Shown: piece by piece, positions 22,301-33,400 of the stretch
Numbering within the stretch: position 1 is the stretch's first letter
How the letters are laid out: each line of letters opens with the position of its first letter
Assembly: GCF_019399895.1 (NCBI RefSeq)
Contig: NC_091870.1
Coordinates: 2,686,001 to 2,750,000 of the forward strand
Length of the DNA stretch: 64,000 bases
Source of the DNA: Cardiocondyla obscurior
Taxonomy: Eukaryota; Arthropoda; Insecta; Hymenoptera; Formicidae
Reading direction: 5' to 3'
Translations under genes and position numbers: made by a program
The notes under the pieces: generated by a model
What the model was told of the DNA's origin: nothing
Databases searched by the model: none
Seen by the model: only the letters and a program-made list of their open reading frames with translations

Positions 22301-25300
22301 GAAAAAAAGAAAAAAAAAAAACAAAAGTAATGGAGTTTAAAATGTCTGTTTTGTTTCTTTAAACAATGCGATTGATTAATACAATTGCATACTGCGCCTG
22401 AACAATTTGGCTAGCTAGTGCGGTCATTTTCCGGGTGTAACCATAAATCTTGCATTTCTTGAATCGCCGACGGAAAATTCGTCGACAATAAATCGGCGCT
22501 TCGACAACGCGATTCAACGATACCGAAAACAAACGCCCGAGCGCAAATCACGGCTACGTTGTTAAAAATCCTTCGCCCGTAGTGTTTCGCGAGATCGATT
22601 TACCAAACACCGTTTGGAAGAACTTTGCAGCTTTGACATTTGTCCGACGAATGAAACTAATCAAACATGCCATTCGATATACTGCGGAATAGTCACACTA
22701 TACATAACCATTTTGTTCGACTGAAATCGTCTCGGTGAAATACGAAACTGACTGTGCATGCGATTATTTAAAAAAAAGAAAATCAAAACGTATATACGTA
22801 TATACCTATGTATAATTCAATTGCGAGAGAGACGTCGGAATATAAAATAGAAATGCGAAGGTAGACGTATCTACATACGAGCATATAAAGTATCGAGCAA
22901 AAGCGTATAAATTCTTCGGCGTTCAGGGTCGGAAAAAAGTATGCTTATGTAAGCAAGGGTGGCAATTTGGGCGGCGGACGTCCCTTGTCGCCTTTGGCGA
23001 GGCTTCCGGGCCGACCATCCCGTGCCGCTGAACACAGCGTTCTCGGTTGGTTGTATCCACACGCGTGCTAGTTACATTGGGCTTTGCGTCGCCGATGCAT
23101 GCATGTAGATCGAAGGGAATGGCGATACTACGTACACTAGGATGGTTAGACCTAGTTGGTGTCCGTTACCCGTGGCCCATACACACGCAGATTGGATCGG
23201 ACATTGCACGCCGTGCAGCTCAGCTTCTGAACAGAGAAACTGCGTTCGCCGCAGCTATACCTACCCAATAGGATACGGACTAACGCAACCGCGCGTACAT
23301 TTAGGTTATCGAGTTGTAATGTTCAATACTAGAAAGGCAATCTGGACACCGTTGTCCCCGGCGAGATGCCGTTCTGAAATCTGCGTTAATTTCGTTAGAC
23401 TGCAACTCCGCGCGATCGTCCCTATTAGCGTTGACTCCCCCCCGAGTTTCGACAAAAGCGGGCGGATGTTTAACGCCGGATTATCCGCCGGCGCGCGGCT
23501 AGATTACGCGCGCGATAATAGCGGCAACGGCGTTTACGTGAAGCCGCGGCAAAACTTCGCAACGAGTTCGCAGTTAGGCCGAACGAAATTAAAGCTTCCA
23601 CTCGCGGCCTATCGTCAATTTCGATTCCAAGATACGTGGCGGGTTTGCGCTCTACGTTCGTCGGTATACGGCCGGATGTACATACGTTGACACAAATTCC
23701 GAAGATGCCCAAGTCGGGTACGCGTCCATTCGTCTGGGAAATCGACTTCTTCGCGCCGCCGTAAATGGTTAATGGCTTCGCGTAATTTAATTGCGACTCG
23801 GCACGAAGTCGGGACGCCGTGTTCTCAGAACAACCGGCATTTCGCTCGCTAATCCACTGCACGTTGTACGCACGCTTGTGCTACGGACGGCGGATGAAGG
23901 CAAGGGACGAAAGGTAGAAACGCCGCACACGGTGCCAAGAAGTGCAGATTTGCTATTTCCGCGAACACTACTCCGGGCCGCGGTAGCGTAACCGACGTAC
24001 GACCCTTTAACGGGTAACAAGACCGCCAACAGCGGCTTCATTTGCATTTATTTCTAGCAGACTTAATGTCGGCCGCGGATACGAAAGGCACATTCACGGT
24101 AAAATCCGATCCAATCAAAATGAAAAGCATAAGCTGTTACGCTCGTCGTGCCTACGCAGAGAATACCGCGTGGGCAATATTACAAAAGTTTCATTTTTCG
24201 TAACTGCATCGACATCTCGCTTTTCGTCCGTTTATCAAGATGAAAATATATTTGGAAGATTAGTCGAAAAGTCATTTCTCAATTTTTATAATCAAATTAA
24301 GTAAGACTAGTAACAGCGATAGTGAACAAAATTCTATTTCGAGGGCGAAATAAAACATTTAAAAAACATACTGTGCAAATTGTTTTTCTGTTTCAACACG
24401 GTCTCTATCCATTCAAAAAAAATTTCTATACATCCAGTTTTACAATTTTCTATTGCTGTGGTATACCAATAATTCTCACTTCAAATTACAAGAATTTTTT
24501 TTTTTTTAATTGATTGTGAAGCTAGTTTTTTTTTTTTTCTTTTTGTTTTAAATTGATATAAATTTTTCAGATTCGAATCCGAGCATTTAAAAAAAAAAAT
24601 TGCAAGTAAACTAATAAAAACAAAAAAAAGAGAAAAAAAAGTAGGCAACGAGAAAAACATCAGTGCAGAAAAAATATTGGCGGAGCTCGGCGAGAAAAAA
24701 GAATATACATACATATACATAGATCAAGATATACTTTCTCGATACGTTTTATCGACGCTCATTCAATTCCGTGAAAAATAGCTCGGTAAGACTCGCGATA
24801 ATTGCGCGCAATTCTTCCGTTCTACTATTCGGCTTCATCGTACATTCTAATGAAGGCATCAACCTTCGGCGAGAACAAACGGTTTCGCATCCTTTTCAAA
24901 CGGCGGCGACGACGCCCCAGCCCACCGTTCGTCGACCTAAATTCACGAACGCCTCCGACCGAGATCGGTTTAAGTGAAAGAAGAAGCGCCGGAATTACGT
25001 AGGATAGGTGCGGTAACGCGAATCGCCGACCCCCGAGATCTAGCATCGTGGATTTCAATTTCTCACGGAAAGAAGCGTGGAAGCCCCGCCATTAAACGAA
25101 AAGCGCGGCGCAATTCGTGGACGACGACTAGTTGCTTCCCTTCCATTATCCTTCACCTTCGATTTCCGTTAAACTACGGAAAGTGTGCGCGCCATTGGTC
25201 GTTGTCGCTCCGGCTCGTCGGAAAAATCGATAGTTTAATACGACTTTATCGTCATCGGGCAATGTTACGGCGCGCTCGTTGGCGTTGCTGTGAATTTCGC

Positions 25301-26370
25301 GGAAACGACAGCGGTAGTGGAGGGTTACGGCGCGCCCGCGTTGTTAAGGATCCTCGACAATTACAAAGGGAGCAGCCGCGGTCCCAGTAAACGCTCGCAT
25401 GGTCGCCTCTCTCGTCGACGTCTTTGCGGATATCACCGTCAACATTGCTCGTTCCAGGGAAAATGCTTCCGCGCTCGAGAAATTTTTCTCGGTTGGAAAT
25501 ACAAGAAACTCCACCGTCGCCAGAAATATGAAATCTCCCCGAGAGATTTTCTACGTCCGCTCCCATTATTGTGGATATAATCCGAAATGTGAAATTTAAC
25601 GTGCGGAAATTTCTCCGGTACCGAAATCCCTGCCGGTTTTCGGTCGAGACCCCTATATACGAATTACCGTATCTTCGGCGAAACGGAGAGAGCACGCTAA
25701 TTCGAGAATCGGATTCAAAATTAGCGAGCCGACTGTGCGTGACGGATAACGCCATAAATTTCGCCGTGCACGGATACGGCGCTTTCGGTGGAAGCTGGAC
25801 GTCGAACGTGCGCGGGACGAAGCGCGCCGGCACACGGTCGGCAACTATCGTTGCCGGTGGAACCGCGCGATGACCGGTTGTCACCTGCCGCCGCGGCAAT
25901 TGTCAGCTTATGTGGAACGGGCTGGTATTGTAGTGAGCGCGAGTTGCGCTCCACGGACTATTCTAATAAACACGTCGTAAACCGGCGTATTATACGCGTA
26001 TACCAGGGGGTGCCAATGGCACTGTAGAATGCGGCGCATTAACAAACGCGATAAAAGCTGTCTTTCAACTTTGCTACCGTGCCCGGATAACTTTGTGAAA
26101 TTCTTAACGTTACTTTTATAATAAAGATTATTTCACCGTAAAAAATATATTACTCCAAAATTTAAAAAAACCCCCAACGACAAAACGTAAAAAAAAAAAA
26201 AGAGTAATAAAAGCTGAAACTATGCTATCTTATCTTGCGGCACGCACAGCCAAGTTGCAGCAAACGACTTGAAATTTTTCTCCTCGTAATTCTTACTTGC
26301 CCAGACGATGCAGCCGTCTACAACTAAATTTAGATTTTTAAAATGATACCCCTTTCTTTTCTTATTTTTG
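19351..26370. other. No supported gene
   Basis: From 19.4 to 22.8 kb the sequence is AT-rich and stop-rich on both strands. Two CpG-rich patches follow, at 22.9-24.1 and 24.8-26.0 kb. They carry the longest open frames of the window (23142-23690 plus; 25252-25899 minus), but each is matched by overlapping frames on the opposite strand and gives Arg/Ser-rich products with no recognisable domain. I see no splice-bounded exon that I trust. Confidence 0.45.
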
Positions 26371-26407
26371 TCTTTTCTCTCTCTCTCTCTCTCTTTTTTC
26401 TCTCTTT
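26371..26407. repeat. (TC)n microsatellite
   Basis: A pyrimidine tract with a run of TC dinucleotides interrupted by short T runs. Confidence 0.8.
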
Positions 26408-26460
26408 CGCGGCAGCATTACAAGTACACAGACCTAGCGCGGTCAACCATAATCATTAGC

Positions 26461-26540
26461 TGCCGCCCCGAACGGAGGGGATTCGAACCACCGCGCCGTT
26501 TTAAACTAACGAGTGTCATGCTCTAACCGCCGCTTGCTCG
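26461..26540 (-). mobile_element. tRNA(Lys)-like fragment, probable SINE head or tRNA pseudogene
   Basis: On the minus strand the order is a D-arm-like GGTTAGAGCATGACACTC (close to insect tRNA-Lys D arm plus anticodon-stem start), then GTTAGTTTAAAACG where the anticodon loop should be, then a B box GGTTCGAATCC. The T-stem has a mismatch, position 33 is not T, and I could not pair an acceptor stem. It is therefore not a functional tRNA by eye. Internal polymerase III A/B-box spacing suits a tRNA-derived SINE, but no tail or target-site duplication was identified. Confidence 0.4.
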
Positions 26541-28469
26541 CTCACAGAAACGATTCGGAACACCGAGAGGGCGGAAGGAGATGGGCGGAATTGCGAGGAG
26601 GTGGACTGGTAGAGATACGGGAGTTTAAATAACTCTAGTACCAGGGTGGAGATAAGGAAAGCCGGCCCGAGTAAACGGGATAAGAGAGACAGAGAGGAGG
26701 GAGCGGAGAAGGAAAAGGGAGTTGTAGGGCGCGCGAAGTTAGCGTGTTCGTAAGCACTATTGTTTCGCTTATTGCACCAATTGCTTTGAATTTCGGCATA
26801 AGCGTCTGCCTTCCTTCGTCTCTAATATCTCCCTTTTCTCCACACCTCACGCAACTATACTGCATTTTCTTGGCCTTTCGTTATGCGCGAGGGGTACCCG
26901 GCAATCGAAACGGAAACTGCATTTAACTCGGCCTTCTTCCACCCTGCCCCCAGCCCCGCGAAAATACCACCCTTTGATTTAGGGGAGAAGTCGCCGTTCG
27001 TTCGCGCTCCCCTCTGTCTAGCTTTCCCCTTCGTTCAAGCATACCACGAGGGAGCACTTAAAGTAACGGGAAACCAATTAAACTGCATATATACATTATA
27101 AAAGTCCAATATCAACAAAGAAAATCGTAAGCTAATTTATAGTAGTAGCAATATCAAGAACTTTAAAGGTAATAAAATGAAATTAGAAAAGTTCTCGTTT
27201 TAAGAAAAAAATAAAATCAATTTCTGTTACAAATATTTTTTTTTCTTTTTTTTTTTAATTTTTTTATTTCATTTTATTTTATATTATATTATTTTATTTA
27301 CTGCAGCGACATATAAATTAGAAACAAACGCGTCTCTTCGATTGATTTGCATGAACTCGGCACAAGAATAATAAGTAAGCCCGCACGATAGCGATGATTC
27401 GCGCGCGATCGTTATCACAGCGCAATCGGAAACAAAGCGAGCGAATAGTGGCATCTGGATGCCATCGGAAAAAGATATTACCGCGTGGCGCGTCGGCAGG
27501 GGGCAAGTGGCGTTGGCGACGTTTAATTAGCGGCGAACACTTTACAGCGCCGCAGCGCCTGCAAATCTATCGAACGTTAGCGGCCGGATATCCGATATAT
27601 TGCGATAGACGCACCATGGAACTATGCTGTTTCGCGCACGAGAAACCGCAGTGACGTCGCATCGACCGTACTTGCATCATATGTATACGAATATGTGCAT
27701 ACACGCTCTCGCGATTTGCCAGTAAACGCGGGCCCTGGCTCACGGCTTCCTCCCGGCGCAAACCCGGGAATCTAACGGCGTCGCTTTACGCGTTTCGAAA
27801 TTCACCCGATTCTCGCATCGCGAAACGGCCCGCACACACCCCGGAGTCCCATCGAATTTATTTCAGCATTATCGGGCAAATGCGTTTCGCGGCGGACAGA
27901 CGAGATGATTAATGAAAGACAAAGCGCGAAAGCACGCTCGGTGCACGAGCAGCTTGCTATTAGCATAATCGACGGTACATGTACGTTAATACGGATGTAT
28001 AAGCGTAATGGATATACGATAATGATAGATGGGAAAGGGATTTGTAAATCTGTAAAATTAAGATTTTTATCGAGAGATTTCTTGAGATAGAAAGGTGGCT
28101 TCGATGAAAAGCTCGGTAAAAAAGTACACAGCGCCCGTATCGAAACTCTCGCGTCGCGTCAGCTTCCATTCAAGTCTCAAGGTACATTACGCGCGTTTGT
28201 AAATCATTAAGAATTAAAAAGAAAAAAGTGTTTCGCTCGACGAAAGAGTAAAGGGAATGCTCCTGCGACGGACAGCGGAAAGTGATGCCGAAAGTTGGAT
28301 CGAAGTCGGAAAACAGTCGTTAAGAGCTTCTTACATTGAGCCGGCGACGCGAAAGGCGAAGAGAAAAGCGACGATGAACGAAAGATGAGAAAGGAATTAT
28401 CAATTGTGATCTCTGATTTCTTTGCGAGCAATTGCTTTCTGCTTAGGGCTTAGTTAGATATCGGTATCG
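26541..28469. other. No supported gene
   Basis: Purine-rich sequence at 26.57-26.72 kb, then AT-rich sequence with long T runs (27.2-27.3 kb), then a CpG-rich patch (27.3-27.9 kb). Frames are short and ambiguous. Confidence 0.45.
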
Positions 28470-28559
28470 GTTTAATTCGTAATTAATATTCAGCATATAA
28501 AATTATTTTATAGCGCGTTGAATTGTGTAGAGGCGAGAGAGAGAGATAGCCAGGGGGAA

Positions 28560-28791
28560 GGGGTGAGGGTGAGCGGCGTACGTGCCGCGCGCGAGCTCCG
28601 TTCTCCCACTACCCCCTCCCGCCTCGCGCGCTGTCCTTCTCCAGCGGTCGACCGAATCGTACGTACGCAGCACGTGCTCCGTACGTATTAAAGTTCTACG
28701 CAAAATCGAAGGGCCAGAGACACATAATCTGGCGTGAATAACCTTCCCGGATTAATTGTGCGTACCGGCGACTACGTCTTTTTGACACAAA
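28560..28791 (+). other. Copy B candidate 5' (non-coding) exon
   Basis: Counterpart of 6000-6267, ending at ACAAA|GTAAGTT. Length changes relative to A in the C-rich tract break any common frame across the whole segment. The left boundary is not defined. Confidence 0.4.
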
Positions 28792-29272
28792 GTAAGTTAA
28801 AACCTCGTGTACGTGTGCATTAAATTCGCGTCTCTTTGCCATTAACGAAGCGTGGCCGAGTACAGTAGGGCTTGATGGAAGAGGGTTTAAATCGACGAGT
28901 TCGCGATAGATTCGGGAGATATTCGTTCGCGGTGTAGGAATGCGAGGCCTTAAAAATCTTTTCGCTATCGTATTTTTGTAGGTGCGTAGAGGTCGGTCAT
29001 ACGTGCGACGTATACATCTCGCGCGGCGATCACGTAAAGTGTAGGCATGTGCCGGCCGATCAGCTGTAGTGTATAGTCAACTGTACATTATATGCGTTGA
29101 ATAATACTTTTAGTATAAGTAAAAATATTAACTGATGCGAACTAATCTTCGCGATCGATTACATGTACGCGTAAAATATCTGTGAAGCGAATAGAATAAT
29201 TCTAATTAATTGTAACGCAGCAGGTTTAATTTTCTTAATTTTTTCTAACCAACTATAACTTTTTTGTTTCAG

Positions 29273-29391
29273 ATGAAACCAGAGGACTTTCATCGAAGAA
29301 CACCAGCTTGATATCGCTTTTGGAATGGCCAGTGCTGAGAGGAGGAGGAGAGCCTAGGAAAGGTATCCTGCACCGGCGGAGCAACCCACTG
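29273..29391 (+). other. Copy B internal exon (extra module)
   Basis: The acceptor is TTTTTTGTTTCAG (ending 29272) and the donor CCCACTG|GTAAGG. The 5' half matches the start of the copy A exon at 6582; the 3' half is a family block (GGCGGAGCAAC at the end). Read with two leading bases, one frame is open throughout (with segments such as WPVLRGGGEPRKGILHRRSN), continues through the 33-nt exon 29554-29586 and ends at a TAA after the next acceptor. No ATG starts this frame; an ATG at the first base of the exon gives only 12 codons. Confidence 0.45.
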
Positions 29392-29553
29392 GTAAGGATC
29401 TATTTTTCTTTTTTATCTTTACCGTTTTTAAACCTTAATTTTCTGTTGTTTAATTAATTAAAAAGTCAAAGACGCGTATAATCTTTTTTTTTTTTTTCTA
29501 AATCATTATTGAGATAAATACAAATTAATTTTCTTTTTATTTATCTGTTACAG

Positions 29554-29586
29554 ATCATCTTACCAACACTCCGCCGCTGTATATCT
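29554..29586 (+). other. Copy B internal small exon (33 nt)
   Basis: Bracketed by TTATCTGTTACAG and ATATCT|GTGAGTCGC, the same flanks as the small exons of A, B and C. It is open in phase 0 as the continuation of 29273-29391. Confidence 0.45.
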
Positions 29587-29868
29587 GTGAGTCGCATGCT
29601 TTCTTTTTGTAGAAATTATTAGCATTTCGGGTGGGAAAACGATTTTATAATACCCGCGGCACAAATATATTAATATAAAATAAACGTTTAATAAAATAAA
29701 ACATTAATACATCGCGCCGGTGACCCAAAATAATAAAAACTTTAAAAACAATATAGATAAATTAAAAAAAAAATTTTGATTATTTTATATACTTTGTCTA
29801 AATTTAAATTTCACGTATCAATGTAAATTGCATACATTCGTATGGAATTTACGTTGATATTATTACAG

Positions 29869-30224
29869 CTCAGCACTTTTTTGGATTTTTATTTGAGCGA
29901 AACGAGAATTCTGCTCAGATAAAAATCCGAAGGAGAAAAGTGTCGCACGCCGAAAACTATCACGAATACGAACCGCAGCCGGTTCGTCGGTCGCTTCGGG
30001 AGTTCCGCTAAGTAATCGGCGTCATTCTTTTACATAAACATTTTTTTAACGGGAGTGCCATGGACTATCGTGCGAAAGTGTTAAGTAAAAAATTAATTTT
30101 TGCAACAGTAAATTATCGGGCGCGTTCGCGAGTGTCCTACGCGGAAGGATGACTCGTCACGTCCCATCTGAGTGGATGAGCAGGCCCACCAGGAGGCATC
30201 ATGCATCGGCGGAGCAACTCTTAG
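29869..30224 (+). other. Copy B main exon
   Basis: The acceptor is TTGATATTATTACAG (ending 29868) and the donor is ACTCTTAG|GTAAGA. After two leading bases it is open for 46 codons to the TAA at 30009-30011, the same stop as in copy A at 6728; within the part shared with A, both substitutions before that stop are synonymous in this frame. It contains the hairpin 29874-29942 and the micro-ORF start. Confidence 0.45.
29874..29942 (+). repeat. Imperfect inverted repeat (hairpin)
   Basis: CACTTTT pairs with AAAAGTG at the base. Then GGATTTTTAT pairs with ATAAAAATCC and GAGC with GCTC around a 14-nt loop, with a small internal loop between the blocks. The arms total about 23 bp. Copy A lacks both arms. 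It could form an RNA stem-loop or be a trace of a small insertion. Confidence 0.6.
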
Positions 30225-30369
30225 GTAAGAATTAATTTTTTAAATAAAATATTTATTAAATAAAGACTTTAACCTTTTCTCTATTAATTTTTTAAACCAA
30301 TATACATGTCTACATTAATGTATTTCTTTTTATGTTACAGCCACCGGCAGAACTCTACAACTCCGCTGA
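30149..30369 (+). CDS. Copy B spliced micro-ORF (34 aa)
   Basis: ATG at 30149 (A at -3), 25 codons plus one base to the donor at 30224, then 30341-30369 to TGA. The product is basic, begins MTRHVPSEWM and ends TGRTLQLR. Start, intron position, phase and stop match copy A; the length differs by one codon. The neighbouring 210 nt upstream are nearly unchanged between copies, so this short frame has diverged much faster than its leader. Translation is inferred from the shared frame alone. Confidence 0.35.
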
Positions 30370-30384
30370 AGCTCATGCAGATTG
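30341..30384 (+). other. Copy B small exon (44 nt)
   Basis: Bracketed by TATGTTACAG and GATTG|GTGAGTCGC. Compared with the 38-nt copy A exon it has a 6-nt insertion, so frame is preserved. The donor implies further exons downstream. Confidence 0.5.
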
Positions 30385-30480
30385 GTGAGTCGCATGATTT
30401 TATTTTTCGTAGTTTATAAATTGAGGTGTCTTAAAAAAACAGCGCGCGTAGAGCGCCCATGGCTTCTTCTAGTATATTTA

Positions 30481-33400
30481 AAAACAAAAAAAAAAAGGAA
30501 AGACATCGCTCGTTTTGTCGAAACGAGATAGGCTGCCGCCATAATCGAGGACAAAATTTACGAAAGGTCAGCGATTGCGAAGGCGCTGATATATATCTAC
30601 GAGTATTAGCACTTCGGGGAGTCCGTACCATACCGCACGTTACGGGGGAGAGACCTTTTGAGGTTCGCCTTTCGTGTCTAATACGATGGCGGTATATTAT
30701 CGCGCTGAGTGAGTCATACATTTTCCGCGGCAATGATTCATAACGGTGTAAATTTCAATTCCAGATGCTAAAGCCTTTTCCCTGCGAGATACCGCGTACG
30801 CGCCGGCAATCTTGTGAAATTAAAATGATTCTTCAAAGAAGTCGGTCAAAATTGTCCCCAAGTAACGTACCGTAATTCCGCGAATAATCGTCGGAATCAT
30901 GGAGCTAACTATGATTAAGAGCAATAACGCGAGATTACTCAGATTATTTGTTGCGATAAAAGTAACAATTTTTTTTTTCTTCCTTTTTTTTTACCACCCG
31001 ATAAAAAATTCGCGCAATTTAGTCGGCGGTGTAACCGTCAGGTGTCCAGTAATGTGCTACGCGATTAACATACGTAAACGAGCGTCACGTAACTAATTTT
31101 ACGACAAAAAGAACATAGCATTGTACGGTACTAAAGCAGCGACGGGCTACTGCCACGCGGTATACATGAAGTTTCTAGCGCAACCTCTCTTCGCCGAGAC
31201 TAACGAAACAGTAATACGACTTCAGAGTATGAGGAGAAAAAAAACCCAGCGCGACACTCGCGAGTCCACCGGCGCGGCGGTTCGGTGGTTATGCTCTCGT
31301 AATAACGTTTAATTAAGATAAAAGCAGAGCTTTGAAGAAAGAAAAAAAAATATTAAAAAAATTAATAAAATCACCTAATTTCCATTTGTAGACGAAGACG
31401 CGGTGTTTTCAAAGAAACTGTAATTCATACCGATCGATGAAGCTTCACGCGATATTGGTTAAGCGATACCGCGTATTTCCATAAAATTTTATACATTTTT
31501 AAAAATGCGCGCACGGTTCTATTTAGTATAATAAATTAGTAAAATACAATAAATTAAATATGTTACGATATGTCATATAAAAAAGTTCCGATACTATTAG
31601 AAATAAAATAAAAAAGTATCTACAGTCTTACGTGAATATATTACCCAACTACTTTTATCTTCAATTAATATTTCAAGTAAATAATATATTTAAAAAAAAA
31701 AAAAGTTTAGCGTGACAAAATTTTTTCCACGATAAACTGTCACGTCGGCTATATCTTTATTAAAATTATTTATGATCATTGAAAGCTACATCATTGGCAT
31801 TAATATACAAACAAAAGCGCGGAAGATTAAAGTTCATTATTCACCGCGCGGCCAACGGTGGCGTATATTATCGTTAATCATAAATGAATATTGACAGAAT
31901 TTTTTAGAGACAATTACATTTAACAAACAAGCGGAAATATCGTTAACACACGTAGCGAGAAAGAGAGAGGAAAGAGAGAATCTTTTATCTGGACTTATTT
32001 TTTGCTTTCATTAATGTAAACGACACTCGATTACTAATTTTTTACATGCGCTTTAATTAATATAGATTAATAAAACGGGAGATCATCGAGCTGTCCGCGG
32101 TGTATCCTATATCGATATAATCCCTCCCTCCCCCCCCCCTCCCCTCTTTAAACCCATTCTAGTACAATTCTGCTGGCAGCATCGCGCTTTTGTGTCCCGA
32201 CGAGATAGTCGTATCCGGAATTTCGCGTGTAAACGCGACTAACACGCAGGCTACCAATCGTCGCGCACCGCAGAACGATACAATGGACAATTTGTCAACG
32301 AACCTAACCGATGCCAGAATCTGCTCGACGGTCTTTGCGAGCTCCGCCATACTGATGTCGGGGCGAGCCGGGGTGAGAATTAATTTCACACCGAAGACTA
32401 ATCAAACGAATTTACCTATACCCTTCCGTCGCAGCTCTCTTTACCAATTCAATAATTAACAATCGCGCACAAAAAAAAAAAAAGTATATTTCTAGACTAT
32501 CGAATCGAATTATTAATTTAAACGCCGGGAGTGCCGTCAAATATAATATCAAAACAATAATAATTTATCAATTCTCTTTACCTCGTTCTCTTTACCTCGT
32601 AATCAAGTAATATCGGAGAAGCCTACGATATGTCCGCTGGTCGTTACGTCACAACGTTAATTATAATTAATGTTACTATAAAATGTATGTATATTAAATG
32701 CGCGAATGTATTAAACTGCGAGGAGAGGCCGAGTTTGGAAATCCGCCGCGAACTCCCTTGCAACGATACGCGGGGATGCACGTTCGCGAAGCGTCCGAAA
32801 GATAGATTCGGCCGATTTCATTTTCATGATTTATGAACGATTCGCGAGCGCCGGCGCGAGCTCGTAAATCTAAACATCCGTCGAACGAGCGGGTGTTAAC
32901 GAACCGCTGTCCGGCGTGGTAAAAATATCGCGTGGCTGCGCGGCCCCGGGTGATGCCTTTACTTTACGTTTCGCGAGAGCGAGGTATCGAATCGATGGGA
33001 GCCGACAGGGAAACGTCGGCGCGACAGTATCGATGAACGATATCTAAATAGCTTAATCGACAGCACGGGAAAAAAAAAAAAAACTATTTCATCACGGCTC
33101 GAATATCAGCAACCATAACGGCGATTCATGATACATTGGCCCATCGGTGTTCGCGAGCGAGTTACCCAAAATGCCTGCAGTACGCAATCGAAACAATGGC
33201 CCAATCGCGATTGCTAGTTTCGGTAGCCTGCAATTTCCATTTAACTCAGTTGTCTGTAAGCCGAATGTAATTCCGCGAACGTGCGTGATTAGGTTTCGGT
33301 CCTGTACTGACGCGTCGGCATTGACCGCTGCCATTCGCATTCATTAACACCCGTGTTAGCGTGTAATTGTATTCATAATAGTATTTTCTTGAATTACAAG

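Larger units (their letters stand above)
28470..30480 (+). repeat. Duplicated spliced unit, copy B
   Basis: Same orientation as copy A, about 22.5 kb away. It starts with the same AATTCGTAATTAATATTCAG-like sequence, keeps the leader and its donor (28791/28792) and the acceptor before 29273. It then contains an extra module absent from A: an exon 29273-29391, a small exon 29554-29586 and a further acceptor before 29869. The second half (29939-30384) again matches copy A, with its own main exon end (30224) and small exon (30341-30384). Similarity to A continues to about 30480. Identity is uneven: 98% over 210 nt, clearly lower elsewhere. Confidence 0.75.

Noticed and set aside
23142..23690. 182-codon frame on the plus strand
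   Set aside because: GC-rich composition opens frames on the opposite strand as well; the product has no domain-like organisation and no flanking signals.
25252..25899. Longest single open frame (215 codons, minus strand)
   Set aside because: Several other frames on both strands are open over the same CpG-rich stretch; the product is Arg/Ser-rich with no recognisable domain, and no splice or start context supports it.
26015..26030. Resemblance to the miR-263 seed (AATGGCACTG)
   Set aside because: The match breaks after 10 nt and the surrounding bases form only a tiny GTGCC/GGCAC dyad, not a pre-miRNA.
32159..32459. Protein-like frames on both strands (76 and 89 codons)
   Set aside because: The two frames mirror each other, neither is recognised, and no donor/acceptor pairing supports either.
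32525..32540. GGGAGTGCCGT word shared with copies A-C
   Set aside because: An 11-nt match with no similarity in the flanks; too short to call another copy.
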